64,000 nucleotides of DNA, from the NCBI GenBank assembly GCA_963930645.1, contig OZ005659.1:163386034-163450033 (forward strand), given 5' to 3'. The DNA comes from Salticus scenicus (taxonomy: Eukaryota; Arthropoda; Arachnida; Araneae; Salticidae). The translations under genes and the position numbers were made by a program. The notes beneath the pieces were generated by a model that was given only the letters and a program-made list of their open reading frames with translations, was not told the origin of the DNA and did no database searches. Shown one piece after another: positions 32,158 through 44,085 of the stretch (position 1 is its first letter; every line of letters begins with the position of its first letter).

Positions 32158-32982
32158 TTTTTGGTTTCTATTATAGTACGGTCTTGTTCTATTTTTGAAG
32201 TTGCGATAATTTCCCCTTCCCCTGTAGTTGTTTTGATTTGAAGCGTTATTTTGTGGGATGTTTCTGGAGGTGCCTGGGAATTTATAACAGTCAGTCGTCA
32301 AATGTTCTTTTCCACAAATGTGGCAAGAGACTTTTTTGAGGTTTTCAATCGTTTCAGTAAGCTCTTTGATCTTTTGGGCGTTTTCTATTTGTAGTTTTAG
32401 CAAAAGTTGCATATCTGATTCCTGAGTTATGTTGGCTATTGACCCAGCCCCTTCTGAGCTATCTAGAGCTCTTTCGATATTTTTTGCAATCCTGACCGCT
32501 GAATCGAAGTCTGATGGACCCTGTTTGGTGAGTTCAAATTTAATGTCCGACCTCAAAGCCTCTAAAAATTTTGAAAAAATCATGCCATGTTGGATGTCGA
32601 TGATCTGTGGGGCATTATCTGGGTTAGGGACGATTTTGTTAACTAATAATTTTATTTCATCTGCTAGATCTGTCACATTCTGGCTGGGTTTTTGCTTGAT
32701 CGAAGAAAAACGAGTCTGCAATTCGTGGTGAGATATGGGTCTGTCAAATTTACTTCTCAATAAATGTATTAGAGTGTTGAAAGAATTTTCCTGTGCCGCT
32801 GATGGGTCATTATTTAGGAAATCAAGAGCTTTTCCAGTGCATTTAGATCGTAAAATAACCGTTCGCATATTGTTTCCCCAGTTCGCATGATTGGCGATGT
32901 CTGAAATTTGGCGAATAAAATTATTCACACTTTCCGTCTTTTCCCCCCCAAACTTATCAATGGTGGCTATAAGATTGTTCAT
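32155..32982 (-). CDS. gag: Ty3/gypsy gag (capsid-nucleocapsid)
   Basis: I take the ATG at 32982 as the start, giving 275 aa; the frame is open for 12 more codons upstream but only from a TTG that directly follows a stop. The N-terminal ~190 residues look like a capsid-type retrotransposon Gag with FLNNDP, LLRSKFDRPISHHEL and FLEALRSDIKFEL. A short coiled-coil-like helix precedes a zinc knuckle CHICGKEHLTTDC, i.e. C-x2-C-x3-H-x4-C, one residue shorter than the usual spacing. The tail is rich in N, R, G and Y, suiting nucleic-acid binding. It would form the particle that packages element RNA. No internal stops. Confidence 0.88.
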   Translation of the reverse strand: MNNLIATIDKFGGEKTESVNNFIRQISDIANHANWGNNMRTVILRSKCTGKALDFLNNDPSAAQENSFNTLIHLLRSKFDRPISHHELQTRFSSIKQKPSQNVTDLADEIKLLVNKIVPNPDNAPQIIDIQHGMIFSKFLEALRSDIKFELTKQGPSDFDSAVRIAKNIERALDSSEGAGSIANITQESDMQLLLKLQIENAQKIKELTETIENLKKVSCHICGKEHLTTDCYKFPGTSRNIPQNNASNQNNYRGRGNYRNFKNRTRPYYNRNQK

Positions 32983-34160
32983 TTTAACTGAATATGGGGT
33001 TTTAAAGTTAAATATCAATCAGAGAAATGAGGAGAAAAAAAAAAATTTTGACGACCCTATGCTTAGAAAATTTTTTATCAAGAGAAATTGAAATATAATC
33101 TTCAAATTACCAAATGCAAACAAACAGACCAAAAAGAAATTGCGATATTGCAATATCAAACTAAAATAATGCTTTTCCTGTTAATTTGGGGGGTTACCCC
33201 CAAATACTATGACAAATAGTAAATATCAAAAATTTTATATCTATAAGATACTCATTGAATCAGAATAATACCTCACAAAAAAAAATATATACCATAAATG
33301 TAAACAATAAGTATAAAATCAAATATAAAGGAACAATGTTTGTATTTAAATAAATAAAAGGATAAAAGAAGAATTCTTTATATCTGTACCTTAATCTAGT
33401 ACTAAAACCTAAATAACCAACAAATATACCCCTCAAAAGTGCAAATTTAGTATATAACTTAAAGAAACATTGAAAAGAAATCTCATTAAAATCAAAAATA
33501 AATTCCCCAATATTTGCATAAATAGAGAAATCTGAGATTGTAGGTATATTTTAAATTGATTTTTACCCTACCAAAAAATATATATATATGTATAATACTG
33601 TTAAATTATTTGCACAATAAATAAATAAATAAATAAATAGATGAATAAATAAATAAATAAATAAATAGATAAATAAATAAATAAAAATTGAATAAAACCT
33701 ATCTCAATGATATGCAAGGAAATGTTATGTTTATCTTTTATTTATTCAAACCCTTGCCAACATAAATTATTTGTGAAATTATTACTCTCTTGGTCATGTG
33801 TGTCCGGATGGAGCTTAAAGTCACCAGTTCAAAAAGTGCCACATCAATATTGCAGAGCAATCTATATTATCCATTTCATGAAAATCAGTTGAATATATTT
33901 TAATCATTCTACATTAAGATACTTAACAATGTATGATCAAACACAACCCAAATATTTTAAGTGAATTTTATTTTTCTTTGGATGGTGCTTGATAAATAAA
34001 ATATATAGTTATATCCATGGATGAAGGATATTGCTCTAAATAAAAATAAAAAATCTCTGTCATCGGATCATTAATGCGTTTTTTTTTTTTTTTAATTAAT
34101 TTTTGAAAATGAAATTAATTACATAATAACCACCGGTTCGGGACCTATTTAAATTTTTTA
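32983..34160 (-). other. Retrotransposon 5' leader
   Basis: About 1.2 kb of A/T-rich untranslated leader between primer-binding site and gag. It contains (AAAT)n at 33617-33685 and no recognisable gene. Confidence 0.7.
33617..33685. repeat. (AAAT)n microsatellite in the leader
   Basis: About 17 tetranucleotide units with a few TAGA/TGAA interruptions. Confidence 0.9.
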
Positions 34161-34178
34161 ACTTTTGGAGCGGCACCA
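34161..34178 (-). promoter_or_regulatory. Candidate primer-binding site
   Basis: On the minus strand, 3 nt after the 5' LTR, the sequence reads TGGTGCCGCTCCAAAAGT. It starts with TGG, the complement of a tRNA CCA end, at the normal position. I could not assign the tRNA from memory. Confidence 0.65.
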
Positions 34179-34181
34179 ACA

Positions 34182-35979
34182 TGTAAACGTTAATTTTGAA
34201 TAATAAAAAGATAATAATGTAAACGTTAATTTTTGAATTAATAAAAATTTCTATGATAATTTTTTATCTAAAACAATTAATTATCAAATCCTCAAATATA
34301 ATCTGTAAATAAATCAACTAAACAATAAAGTTTTTAATCTGGCCCAAATATGATCGTAATAGCAGCAATGATCCGATAATGACAACTAAAATTGAGAACT
34401 TGAGCTAAAAAGGAATATAATAAAAGAAAAATGACTCACCAAAGCAGCAGAGGTGAAAAACGAGGACAGCAGTTGTTTTAAATCACGAAAATTTATTATT
34501 GATAAAACACACACATAAGCTACAAAAATAGGATACTGGCCAGCCCTTGGGTAAAAAAGAAAATAAGGCATGAATGATCGTAATACACTAAAAAGCTTTC
34601 ACAAGTTTTGCACTGAATTTTTTATGATGGAATAAAAGATCTGATTTAGTTCACAGTAAGCAAATTGCGTTCACACTATACACTACAGTATATTCGACGT
34701 TCACCTTCATATAAATAAGTTTTGCATAGGATAAAAGGCCAATCGACGTTCACCTTCATATAAATAAGTTTTGCATAGGATAAAAGGCCAATCGACGATA
34801 TTCTGCACCTGGCTGAGCACCACTTAAACTCTGAAGATAGTGTCCGGTAAAAGGAGATGGTGCTCAATACTTAGTAGATGAAAATGGCGCTTGACATTAG
34901 TAGCTCACGCTTCATCAGTATTAAATTGAAGCGAATTCTTGTATCGCTAACGGATATTTTTGTCAAGTCTACTGGCCAAAAGGAGTGTATTCCACCCCCT
35001 AATCCAGGACAGGGGTAGAATTGTTGAATACTTCGTTGGAGATAGCAACTGTAGATATTAGATGAAGATATGCAAACATCGGCACGTTAATTATTCCAAT
35101 CATAATCTTCTTCGTTCTGAGTCTTCTCTAGTAAAAAATATATTGATGTAATGAAGTACTAGCATTCGTGACACGACATTTCGTTAATATTTCTTCATAG
35201 CTAAGGATGTTGAACATGAATGCTTTGATCAAATTTTTCACTATGGCGTCGGCTCGGATGCCACGGCGAAAACTGCCGGGCTCCTGCCAACACGTCTTGC
35301 ACTCACTCGCTTTTCTCTGGATCTGCCTAACCGAACTTTTTCGCTGGCGAATTTTTGAAGCCGCGCGCCGTAATCAGCCAATCAGCTTCGCGAACTTACC
35401 GGAAATGACGCGCATCGCCACTTCCTGAAAGAGGTTCCAGATTGTTCTCCAAGATTCTGGAAGAAATCCCCTGCTTGCATCCCCTCTCTTCGAGCGGGAA
35501 AGAGGAAGAAACGATGAGGGAAAATGGCTGCCCGGTAAAAATGAAAAAAAACAGTGGCACGTTTATTTAAAATGCGCAAAATCGCTGTATAAAAATCTTG
35601 AAGTTAAATCCCGATATTATTAACGTATATGGATGGGGAATATCTCATTTTAAAGGTAATGATTAATAGATTACTCCGGTATCGGTGTCATTACCGCTAA
35701 ATTGACCAAAAGTATATTATTTTTAAATCTAAAAAAGAAAGTAAAATGTTAAGAAATAGTTAACATTGACTGTTTGTAGCTTTGTTTAATTTAATTTTGA
35801 GCGATCTAGCGTTTTCTCTCAATACGAAATTATTTTAGCATGCTGTATTCCCGGAGTAATGATGTTTTAAGATCGATTATTATCCATAATAATGTAAATT
35901 GTCTATTTTCTTTATATTTTAACGATGTCTACGTTATGAAATTTTAAGAAAAATGTTACTATTAAACCGGTGTGTAACA
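34182..35979 (-). repeat. 5' LTR
   Basis: 1798 bp, same length as the left LTR. The five differences I found are near 21790/34249 (C/T), 22351/34810 (T/A), 22511/34970 (T/A), 22558/35017 (G/A) and 23082/35541 (A/G). As the upstream LTR it should hold the promoter, but no TATA placement is convincing. Confidence 0.95.
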
Positions 35980-35984
35980 TTAAT
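35980..35984. repeat. Target-site duplication TTAAT, right
   Basis: Matches 21718-21722 exactly. Confidence 0.9.
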
Positions 35985-36562
35985 ATTATTCCTAATATTG
36001 TTTCATCATCTAGAAAAGTGTAGACTAGAAATTCTCGATCATCTCGTCTATCCATGTTTTCCTTTTACCTTATATGCATAACTTAAGAATCAATAATTAT
36101 TTTTAAAGGATTCAGAAAATGATTGTTTATTTGTTGTAGGTGAAGGCAGTATATTTTTTTTTTCTTAATTTATTTTAAAGCTAATGAGTTTTAGAATAAT
36201 GAATTCTTATAGGAAGATTTTTAATTAATTAAGGTTTTATCGTTTCTGTAATAATTATATTATGTTGTTTCTGAACTTTAACGAATTCATATAATGTAAT
36301 GAGGACATTAATTAATAAAATTTGATATTGTGTACTTTATGAATTGGGAAAATTAAATTTCATTTTAACAAAAAGTTTCAGGCCAGAAATCAAAAGTTGG
36401 ATGTTTGTTTTAACTTGACAATAATATAGCAACTAGAATTTTCCGATAGATGTCTGATCCACGACATTTGCTCAAATAAAATTTGGACATATTCACTCTT
36501 CTTTCATTTCTTCTGCAAATATAGTCGCAGTCGTTCAGATAAAAATTCAAATAAAGTCGTTT

Positions 36563-36598
<36 letters not shown>
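35985..36598. other. AT-rich DNA, no gene seen
   Basis: Flank of the retrotransposon without recognisable content except the TA tract at 36566-36598. Confidence 0.55.
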
Positions 36599-36602
<4 letters not shown>

Positions 36603-36806
36603 CGGTAACAAAATTGTCCGAACACTAGCAAAAATTCCTATGTAAAAAAAGTACACTTCATACGGTTTTGTTAAATCCCTGTCGAATCATATTCTTAGTC
36701 AGCTAAGAACATGATTCGACAAGGATTTATTTAACAAAACCGTATGAAGTGTACTTTTCTTACATAGGAATTTTTGCTAGTGTTCGGACACTTTTGTTAC
36801 CGACTG
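36599..36806. mobile_element. 208-bp palindromic MITE, TA target site
   Basis: The left end CAATCGGTAACAAAATTGTC and right end, reverse-complemented CAGTCGGTAACAAAAGTGTC, begin arms of about 100 bp that are almost exact inverses around a short centre near 36701. TA flanks both sides, as for Tc1/mariner elements. The left TA is part of a microsatellite. No coding capacity. Confidence 0.8.
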
Positions 36807-38027
36807 TACACACACATATATATATATATTGGTTGTACATTTTCATAAATATTTAAATGAAAATGAACAATTAATATAAAGGGAAATTGTATTTATTTAT
36901 TATTTATTTGTTGTATATGTTTGTGTGTTTGTATTTTTTTTTTTTTTTTGTCAGTTAATCAAAATCTTTTACTGCTCATCAGCATCTATTTTATTGTTTT
37001 TCAACATCAAATTGTCTTTATTTTTATTTATTTTTATCTTTCTTCCGGGAAAAAAAAGGAATATTTTTAAAAGTTTTAATGCAAATGAGAATTACATATA
37101 CTACACTCATTTACCTATTATTACAGTGGACGAGACAATAGCAACTTTTTGTGTGGCAAAGATTACTCATAAAACAGTCACATTCCATAAGTCACTACAG
37201 TCACTACAGTAAGACAAACTGGACAGCATTGAAATTTCCTCGCCAAGCTCTTTGCGTCCTGATGCTCAGACGCTATATATACGTATATTTAAAAATTATT
37301 TTTCAAATTTATATTTCTCTTTAAAAGTTAGATAGTAAAACCTATTTTATCGCACGCAATGGCAATTCTCAGTTTTTTTTTTTTTTAATCATTTCGTACT
37401 TTTTAAGTAATCATTTTTGTAAACTGCTTATCATTACTATATTTAGTTCTTTAAATTAAAAAAATAACAATCCCATGTATTATCTGAAACAATGATTGCA
37501 ATATTGTTTTTATAATAATTTTTGGGGATTATACTTATCACTAGATGATTGCATTAAATGGAAAAAATAAATAGACAAATAAATAAAATAGAATTGTAAA
37601 GCAGAAAATTTAATGTTTTACACGAGTTTTGCTTACTTTGTCTTTAATTAAAAAGAAAAATATTCAAAACATATTATCGCCAATAACGCAGTAAGTGTCA
37701 AAAAAGTTAATGTTTTGTCCCCACACAGCTGTCTCATACTTGCCACACTTTCTTATATTCCCTTAATAAAAGAATGCTCTGTCCATTATCATAATGGGTC
37801 TATTATTACACTACAGAAAATATACCGCTTTCATTTAGAATGAATAAGTAGTCAATTTCTGAATCCTTAAACTACTAGTACCTTGAATAACTTCTCAATG
37901 TTCACTAACAAACGACATTACCAGGACTTCTTGCATGTGATTGATTTCAGATGATAACGTATCTACACTGTAAACGCAAACGTCTTAAACTCAGATAAAA
38001 GTGTCTTAAGCGGATTTCCACATTTTA

Positions 38028-38063
<36 letters not shown>

Positions 38064-39869
38064 TTCTTACATTCTAAGACACTTTTTTGCATCTGAAATT
38101 AAGATATTTCAAACGTCTTAAAAGAGGACTGTAAATGTCTTAAGATGAACTGTCTTAAAAGTCATAAAATGGACATATTATTTTAAAAATTTCAAACATC
38201 TTTGAAAATTTATAATAAGTATATGGATATTTTTATTTGCATAGACTTTGAAAAAAAAATATCATTCTCTGTCATCTTAAACTTGATTCACGTGTCAGCT
38301 TTAATAAATCACATCAGCTTCACACACGTACTTAGAAAAGATATTCGCTCCTTTACTCTCTAAAAGTTCGCGCGAACTTTCGTAGTTTTTTATTTAAATA
38401 GTTTAATGGAGAAATACTGCACTTAGTTCACCTTAAAATGTCTAAAAACAAAATACGAACATACAACCCTAACAACACAAAATGTTCCAGAAACGTAACA
38501 GTCATATAACACTGAAAGATTATAATCATTTCAGAAACGTTTAAAATCGTTCTGATTACTTTCCGATAAGTTTCAAAAACGTAGAAATGTCCGCGATCGT
38601 AACAAAAAATCAGATACGTAACAGAAAAGTTACAATCACTTAACAGATAGAAAATGAAAAAGGGTGAATGTTTCAGAAAAGTACGGAGAGCATACTTAAA
38701 TGTGTTACGTTTTTGAAAGATTGTAAGCTTTTTGCAACATAACTGAAACATTCTGTGCTGTATGGGAAGTGTCTCTAAAAATTCCCAGCATCCGTAACCT
38801 TCTTCAAGTACTGTTCACACTTTCTCTTCATCCAACGCCAGCTAAACCAAATTCGAATGCACATTTTACCCTCAACTAACTAAACTATCTTTGGACAATC
38901 TGTACTTCCTCCAAAAGCAACCTAAACTAAACAAAACTCGAATAAATACCCTTATACCCTAACTACATTCTCTATGGACAATTTACACTTACAATCTTAA
39001 CTCGTTTTCAAGCGTGTGAAGCCTCACTATCTTACAATACAAAAACGCTTTATATTAAATGCTGTAACAAATGTTAGGCGAATAGTTTCATATAAAAATT
39101 TCTTATCCAGTGAAAACTTTTGTTTCAATTTCTAATAGTTATTACTTTCTCTTCAATCCCTATTCCATTTTGTTTCTTTGATTTCTATGTGTGATTAAAG
39201 ATAATATTTTAAAATTTGATGTTTAGAAATATTAAGAATTTGTCAAAATTCCCCCGAATATAAAAACGCTGCAAATAATTTTAGTAAAAAGTATAATAAT
39301 ATGAATGAGATATATGGTAACTTTTGGTTAAAAATAAATAAATAAGTAAAATAACCCTAAACTATTCAGAAGCAATCAAATAATTTTTATTTTGAATTCC
39401 ACTTTTTTAGACCATTGCAATTATTATGATTTGACTATACATATATTATTGTATTTGCTACATTCAAAAAATCCAAAATTATACACTTTTTAATTTATTT
39501 ATTATTATTATTTTTTAAACGTTACTACAATTAGATATCTAACCACAAACAAATGTTCTACAACACTTTCTAAAATAATTGAAAGTCACTTTCACTCTAT
39601 CTTAAATGTGTTCTGCATTAAAATTGTGTTCTAAATAAACTGAAATTGAAATCTGTCCCTAATTATCGATTTAAGTATATAGTTATTTGCAGTATAATGC
39701 AGTATGTTCTTTAAAAAAATACTTTTTTTTCTATTTATTTAAGGCGATGCTTTCATAGTTATTGAATCATAAAAAGTCCCCAATACTGCAATATTTTTGA
39801 ATTTTCATTAAGAAAACCAAACTTCAATTTTTAAGTAGAATTATTGTGCATTTTAAATTAAATAAGGTA
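36807..39869. other. AT-rich DNA within copy B, no gene seen
   Basis: Open frames at 36925-37212 and 38428-38751 have low-complexity products. Two motif-rich stretches stand out: 37980-38160 with repeated GTCTTAA-type words around a 32-A run, and 38400-38770 with repeated GTTACG/GAAACGT-type words, ending GCTGTATGGG. Confidence 0.5.
38400..38770. repeat. Motif-rich terminus-like sequence
   Basis: Read on the minus strand from 38767 it starts CCCATACAGCACAGAATGTT, which resembles the ends of the 6.9-kb element (CCCAAGCAGCACCGAAACGT), followed by many loosely repeated ACGTAACA/GAAACGT words. It may be a diverged single end of a related element. No partner end found. Confidence 0.35.
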
Positions 39870-40248
39870 GTTAAGAGATTTAAATGCATTTTATTATCTT
39901 ATAAAAATCCACAAATGTAAGAAAACTTTTAAAATATGTTGAGAAATGTGAATGGACACTCTCACATGTGGATTTTGCTTTACAAAAAGTATTTTTTAAA
40001 AGAGTGATGGGGAGAGGGTGAGTAATTTTTTTTTCTTTAAATGAATCAGCAAAATTTAAAGTGAATTTATTTTTAAAAAAATGTATTAAATTTCTTTTTA
40101 CGCAAATCCTGTAACTCTTCTTCCGTTTTCAACCTAAATAAAAATATCATCCTGTTTAAAATTTGTTTTAATTCTTAAAGTAGATAATAATAAAAACAGA
40201 AGAAAAAATAGAGTATAAGTTAACATTTTTTTTTTTATATTCAAAACT

Positions 40249-40285
40249 AGCAGGCTACGCCCGCTTCGCTGGTCACTAAATTTAA
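40249..40285 (-). repeat. 3' end fragment of Helitron-like family
   Basis: CTAGCAGGCTACGCCCGCTT followed by CGCTGGTC is the reverse complement of the 3' terminus of the 20651-21217 element, with one difference. The far end of this copy could not be placed. Confidence 0.5.
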
Positions 40286-40835
40286 AAGCATTTTCAAAAG
40301 AATTGAATCACAATATATTTTTTATATCACTTTTTAAGCTTTGTAACATATTTTAAAGTTCCGTTTAAGGTCAAAAAGTCAAAATAACATATTACAAATG
40401 AAATAAAATATTTCTTCCGTATTGCACTCATTTTCCATTTGCACTCTATGGTCTTATGTGAATTATTTTCAAGAACAAATTAACAATTATTTAAAATTTA
40501 TAGGATTATGTATGGGAAATAAGTACGCTATAATTTAAAATTTGTAACTCTTAGAACTTCAAAACTGATAATTTTAAAAAAGTTATTCATTATTCTTTAA
40601 TATTAACTGTTTTGTGTTTAATATTAGACTCTTATTTTAAGATAGAAGCAATCGAATGATATCGCACTGTGAAACTTTGCAACCTAGTAACTTTAAATCT
40701 AATAACTTGATATATATAGTGTCCTCACAAAAAATTAACAGTTTTTAGAGCACTTTAAATACATATATATATATAACATCTATGCAGTATCTTTTAAAAA
40801 AAATCTTCAGATTTTACTTAAACAAACAAACAAAC

Positions 40836-40867
<32 letters not shown>

Positions 40868-41027
40868 GACTATCATCACCAAAGTAGTTAAATCTGGACC
40901 AATCAAAAATAGAAGTGGTCTACCCGGATGTGAATATATTTCTATATTTATGTTTTTCCTGAATAAAGAAAATGATGCATATAAAGAAATTCTAAACTTT
41001 ATGTATATATTATATATAGTATATTTA

Positions 41028-41036
41028 CATATATAT

Positions 41037-41082
<46 letters not shown>
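41028..41082. repeat. (TA)n microsatellite
   Basis: TA tract interrupted once; an (AATA)n tract follows at 41206-41235. Confidence 0.9.
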
Positions 41083-41084
<2 letters not shown>

Positions 41085-42490
41085 AATTCTTATTACAGTT
41101 AAAGTAATATATTTGTTGCAAGTAGTACTAAAGATAAACCACAAAATTGAATATAGTCTATCAGATTCTTTACTATTAGAAAATTAAAGTTAAAGGACAG
41201 AGTTAATAAATAAATAAATAAATAAATAAATAAAAACATAACTAACTAACGTTTATTTACTATTAAAATATCCATCCTCATTTACTTGAATGACAATTTA
41301 GCACAACACATTACATATAAGTTATTCCTCGGTTTTTAAATAAAATTTTATTTCGTGTGTGATTTATTAAATACCATCTAGCATATATACTTATTTTACC
41401 GTTTTAATATGTTTTGCTTTAAACATACATATGAAGTTTGGGAAATCCAATTGATACATCACTTACGACACAAGTGACCCAGACATTCTAAGCGCAAATA
41501 AATTCACTATCCTTCACAAAATTAAATTAATTACACGTGAATTCAGAAACGAATTTATGATGCTCATCTAAGTAACTTGATTAGCGTTTCCGATTTTCCT
41601 CAATTCTAGTAAAGACTGGATATTTTGATCTATATTTTATGGAAAAACGTATTCTGGCCATACTATATAAATTGCTGCATTATATGTAATACCTTTTAAC
41701 TCCATATAATTTATAAAAGAAAGAAATTTCATCATACTCAAAGTAATTAGAATAAAACACTTAATATGTTATCTAACCTAAAGCAAATAAACTTTACTTT
41801 CGATGATTCTTGGCGCACTGACATTGAGAGTTTTTTCCTATATCTTTTATATAAGTTGAGGTAGTTTAATTATTTAAAAATAAATAAATAAATAAAATCG
41901 CTGGTGCTGTTTTATGAAAAACGGAAATGAGACCATCAGATAAAATCTCTGGTAATGTTTGCAAATTTTATCTCTTTACAGAAAAGTGACTTTTTTTTAC
42001 AGATTATTATTCTAAAGTGAATATCTGTCGTTTTATAAAATATAATATTTTAGTAGGATATTTGCAGAGATTTTCTGTTTTACAACAGACTTTTTTTTCA
42101 GTGTAGATATGACATATTTAAAATGACGGGAAAAATAAATAGTTTTATTGTTTATTTTAAAAATTCTAGGTGAATATTTAATTGGATTGTAATTAGATAT
42201 CAATAAAATCAGCATTTTCTTAAGTTATAAGTAGGAAAAAAAATCTGAAAATGTACAGAAAATTTTCTTATTTGGAAATCATGTACCTTTTTTTTTTTTT
42301 TTTTTTTAACTTTTAAAAGTTAAAATGGCTTTTAAAGCTATTAATTTTCTTTACACACATGCGAAAAAAATAAAATAAAATAAAATAAAAGTGAGTGAAT
42401 AAGTATTAAAACTAAATTTTTATTATCCAGAAATAATAATATAGATTATTTTTTACTATATTCTAAATGGAAAAAGAAAAAATATATATA

Positions 42491-43168
42491 TACTCTATAA
42501 TAAAAAATGTGACGCACCAAGAAGGAGTAATGCAAATTGGACACAAATTGACAAACATACAGGTTTTGATGGAATCAAGCACCAAATCATCATTATCGTC
42601 CGTCCTACGTGCAACTGGTACTTCAATGACTTCAAATACCCTTAATATGCGGCTCAGTGGGGTTGAGCTCAGTCCCCGGATCTGTCTTCCACTGAGGATG
42701 TTTGGAGCCTCATAAAAAGGGTCCTATAACCAGCTCGGGATTTTACCAATCTAACGCAACAATTGGACAGAATTTGGCACGATACTTCACAGGAGCACAT
42801 CTGCCAACTCTATCAATTAATACCAAGACGAATAACTGCGTACATAAAGGCCAGACATGGACCAACGCATTATTGACTTGTTTACTTTGTGAGGCACTTT
42901 CTCTTGATTAAATCATTCAAATTTTCTGAAACTGTAATCAATTGTTTTTTTCCACATATACATCACATCTACCAATTTTTGTCCCATTCGAACCACCCAT
43001 TCCATCCCATCTACCAATTTATGTCCCCACTTCTTCTTGGTGTGTCTTTTAATTAATTAATTAATTAATTAATTATTTTTATTTTAATTTTAATTTTTTA
43101 TTTATTTATTTGATTTGATTTGATTTGATTTGATTTTTTTTTTTTTTTTTTTTTTTTTTTATAGAGTG
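42491..43168 (+). mobile_element. Decayed Tc1/mariner element
   Basis: Inverted ends are visible: ACTCTATAATAAAAAATGTG and GACGCACCAAGAAGGAGT on the left, mirrored on the right by CTTCTTCTTGGTGTGTC (43030-43046) and ATAGAGTGTA (43161-43170). TA flanks both ends. The right end is swollen by (TTAA)n, (TGATT)n and a T run (43050-43160). It contains a transposase remnant. Copy A lacks it. Confidence 0.65.
42540..42876 (+). pseudogene. Tc1-like transposase C-terminal remnant
   Basis: One frame reads SPDLSSTEDVWSLIKRVL, a stop, then ARDFTNLTQQLDRIW, IPRRITAYIKARHG and a stop at 42874-42876. This is the conserved C-terminal end of Tc1-type DDE transposases (SPDLNPIEHVW... and IPRR...). Upstream a WYFNDF-like block is in another frame. 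The internal stop and frameshifts show it is dead; the N-terminal DNA-binding part is missing. Confidence 0.75.
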
Positions 43169-44085
43169 TATATAATTTCCCTACTTTTTCTAATATCTCG
43201 GCTATCCATCTACCAAACTTTGTATGGAAATTGGATATTCTGAAAAAAAAAAAAAAAAAATGCATATTTACTTTGAGTGTTAGCCGCAACTCATGTGATT
43301 CTTTTTTATACGCTTCCTGTGATTTTTCCGCGGGATATAACTTAGCATCTATTTGCTAAATTTGCAATAAACTACATAATTAAAATCTTTATTATGAAAA
43401 GCTTGTTGATTATTTTTATGCATCTTAACCAGCAGATAACGGTATTATGTATAATAATACATGAAAACTTTTTTGTTTTTCCCAACATTCTAGTTTTTTT
43501 TACAAAAAAGAAAGAGAATATAATAATTAAAAATTAGATTTTTCTTTTTTGGAAGTAACAATATTATACATTTATTTTTTCTATTTTGAAAATACAAAGT
43601 AAATTCCAGATAAATATCATAAAGTATTTTCTTTTTTGCTGTATTAGTCATAAAATTTAATAATTGCATTACTTTTAGGTATTTATATAAAGCATAAAAG
43701 TTCTCACTTTAATTGCGAACTCACAAGAAAACTTTTGTAAATGGAGAAATATATTTAAGTAGCTACGTTTAAAACAACACTTATAACAGAACAATTATTT
43801 TCAAAAGTTGAAAAACAAAAGTTTTCCAGGTTAAAGTGTCAGTTGGGATTTTTAAACCGAAATAATTTTTAACAATGTATATACATTTAATTGTTGCTAA
43901 GGTAGATAAATTTTATAATCTTCCAAATATTTATGATAATGATAAATGTTTCAATTTTAATACTTAATGACACAAAATTATTATAATGATAAAACATAAA
44001 AAATAACATATAAACATTAGAAAGAAGAATAGTAATTTAACAAACGAGTAGCTAGAATAGTATTTTTACAAAAGAATGAAAATAT

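Larger units (their letters stand above)
21723..35979 (-). mobile_element. Complete-ended Ty3/gypsy LTR retrotransposon, 14.26 kb
   Basis: The element has two TG...CA LTRs of equal length, matching 5-bp target duplications, a candidate primer-binding site, a polypurine tract, and in minus-strand order gag, protease, reverse transcriptase, RNase H and integrase, the Ty3/gypsy order. The LTRs differ at five positions I could find (about 0.3%), so integration is recent. pol is interrupted by 3.4 kb of other repeats and by a frameshift, so this copy is unlikely to be autonomous. No envelope-like gene is visible. It sits in copy B of the duplication, and copy A lacks it. Confidence 0.92.
39870..44085. 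repeat. Copy B of the duplicated unit, right part
   Basis: Continues the collinear match to copy A: 39870-40240 with 8570-8990, 42150-42340 with 11540-11770, 43330-43490 with 15300-15430, and 43580-44080 with 15550-16060. The last is the clearest, sharing TTTAATTGCGAACTC and AAATGGAGAAATATATTTAA. Confidence 0.7.

Noticed and set aside
32429..32731. 100-codon plus-strand frame inside gag
   Set aside because: Shadow of the gag gene; no independent signal.
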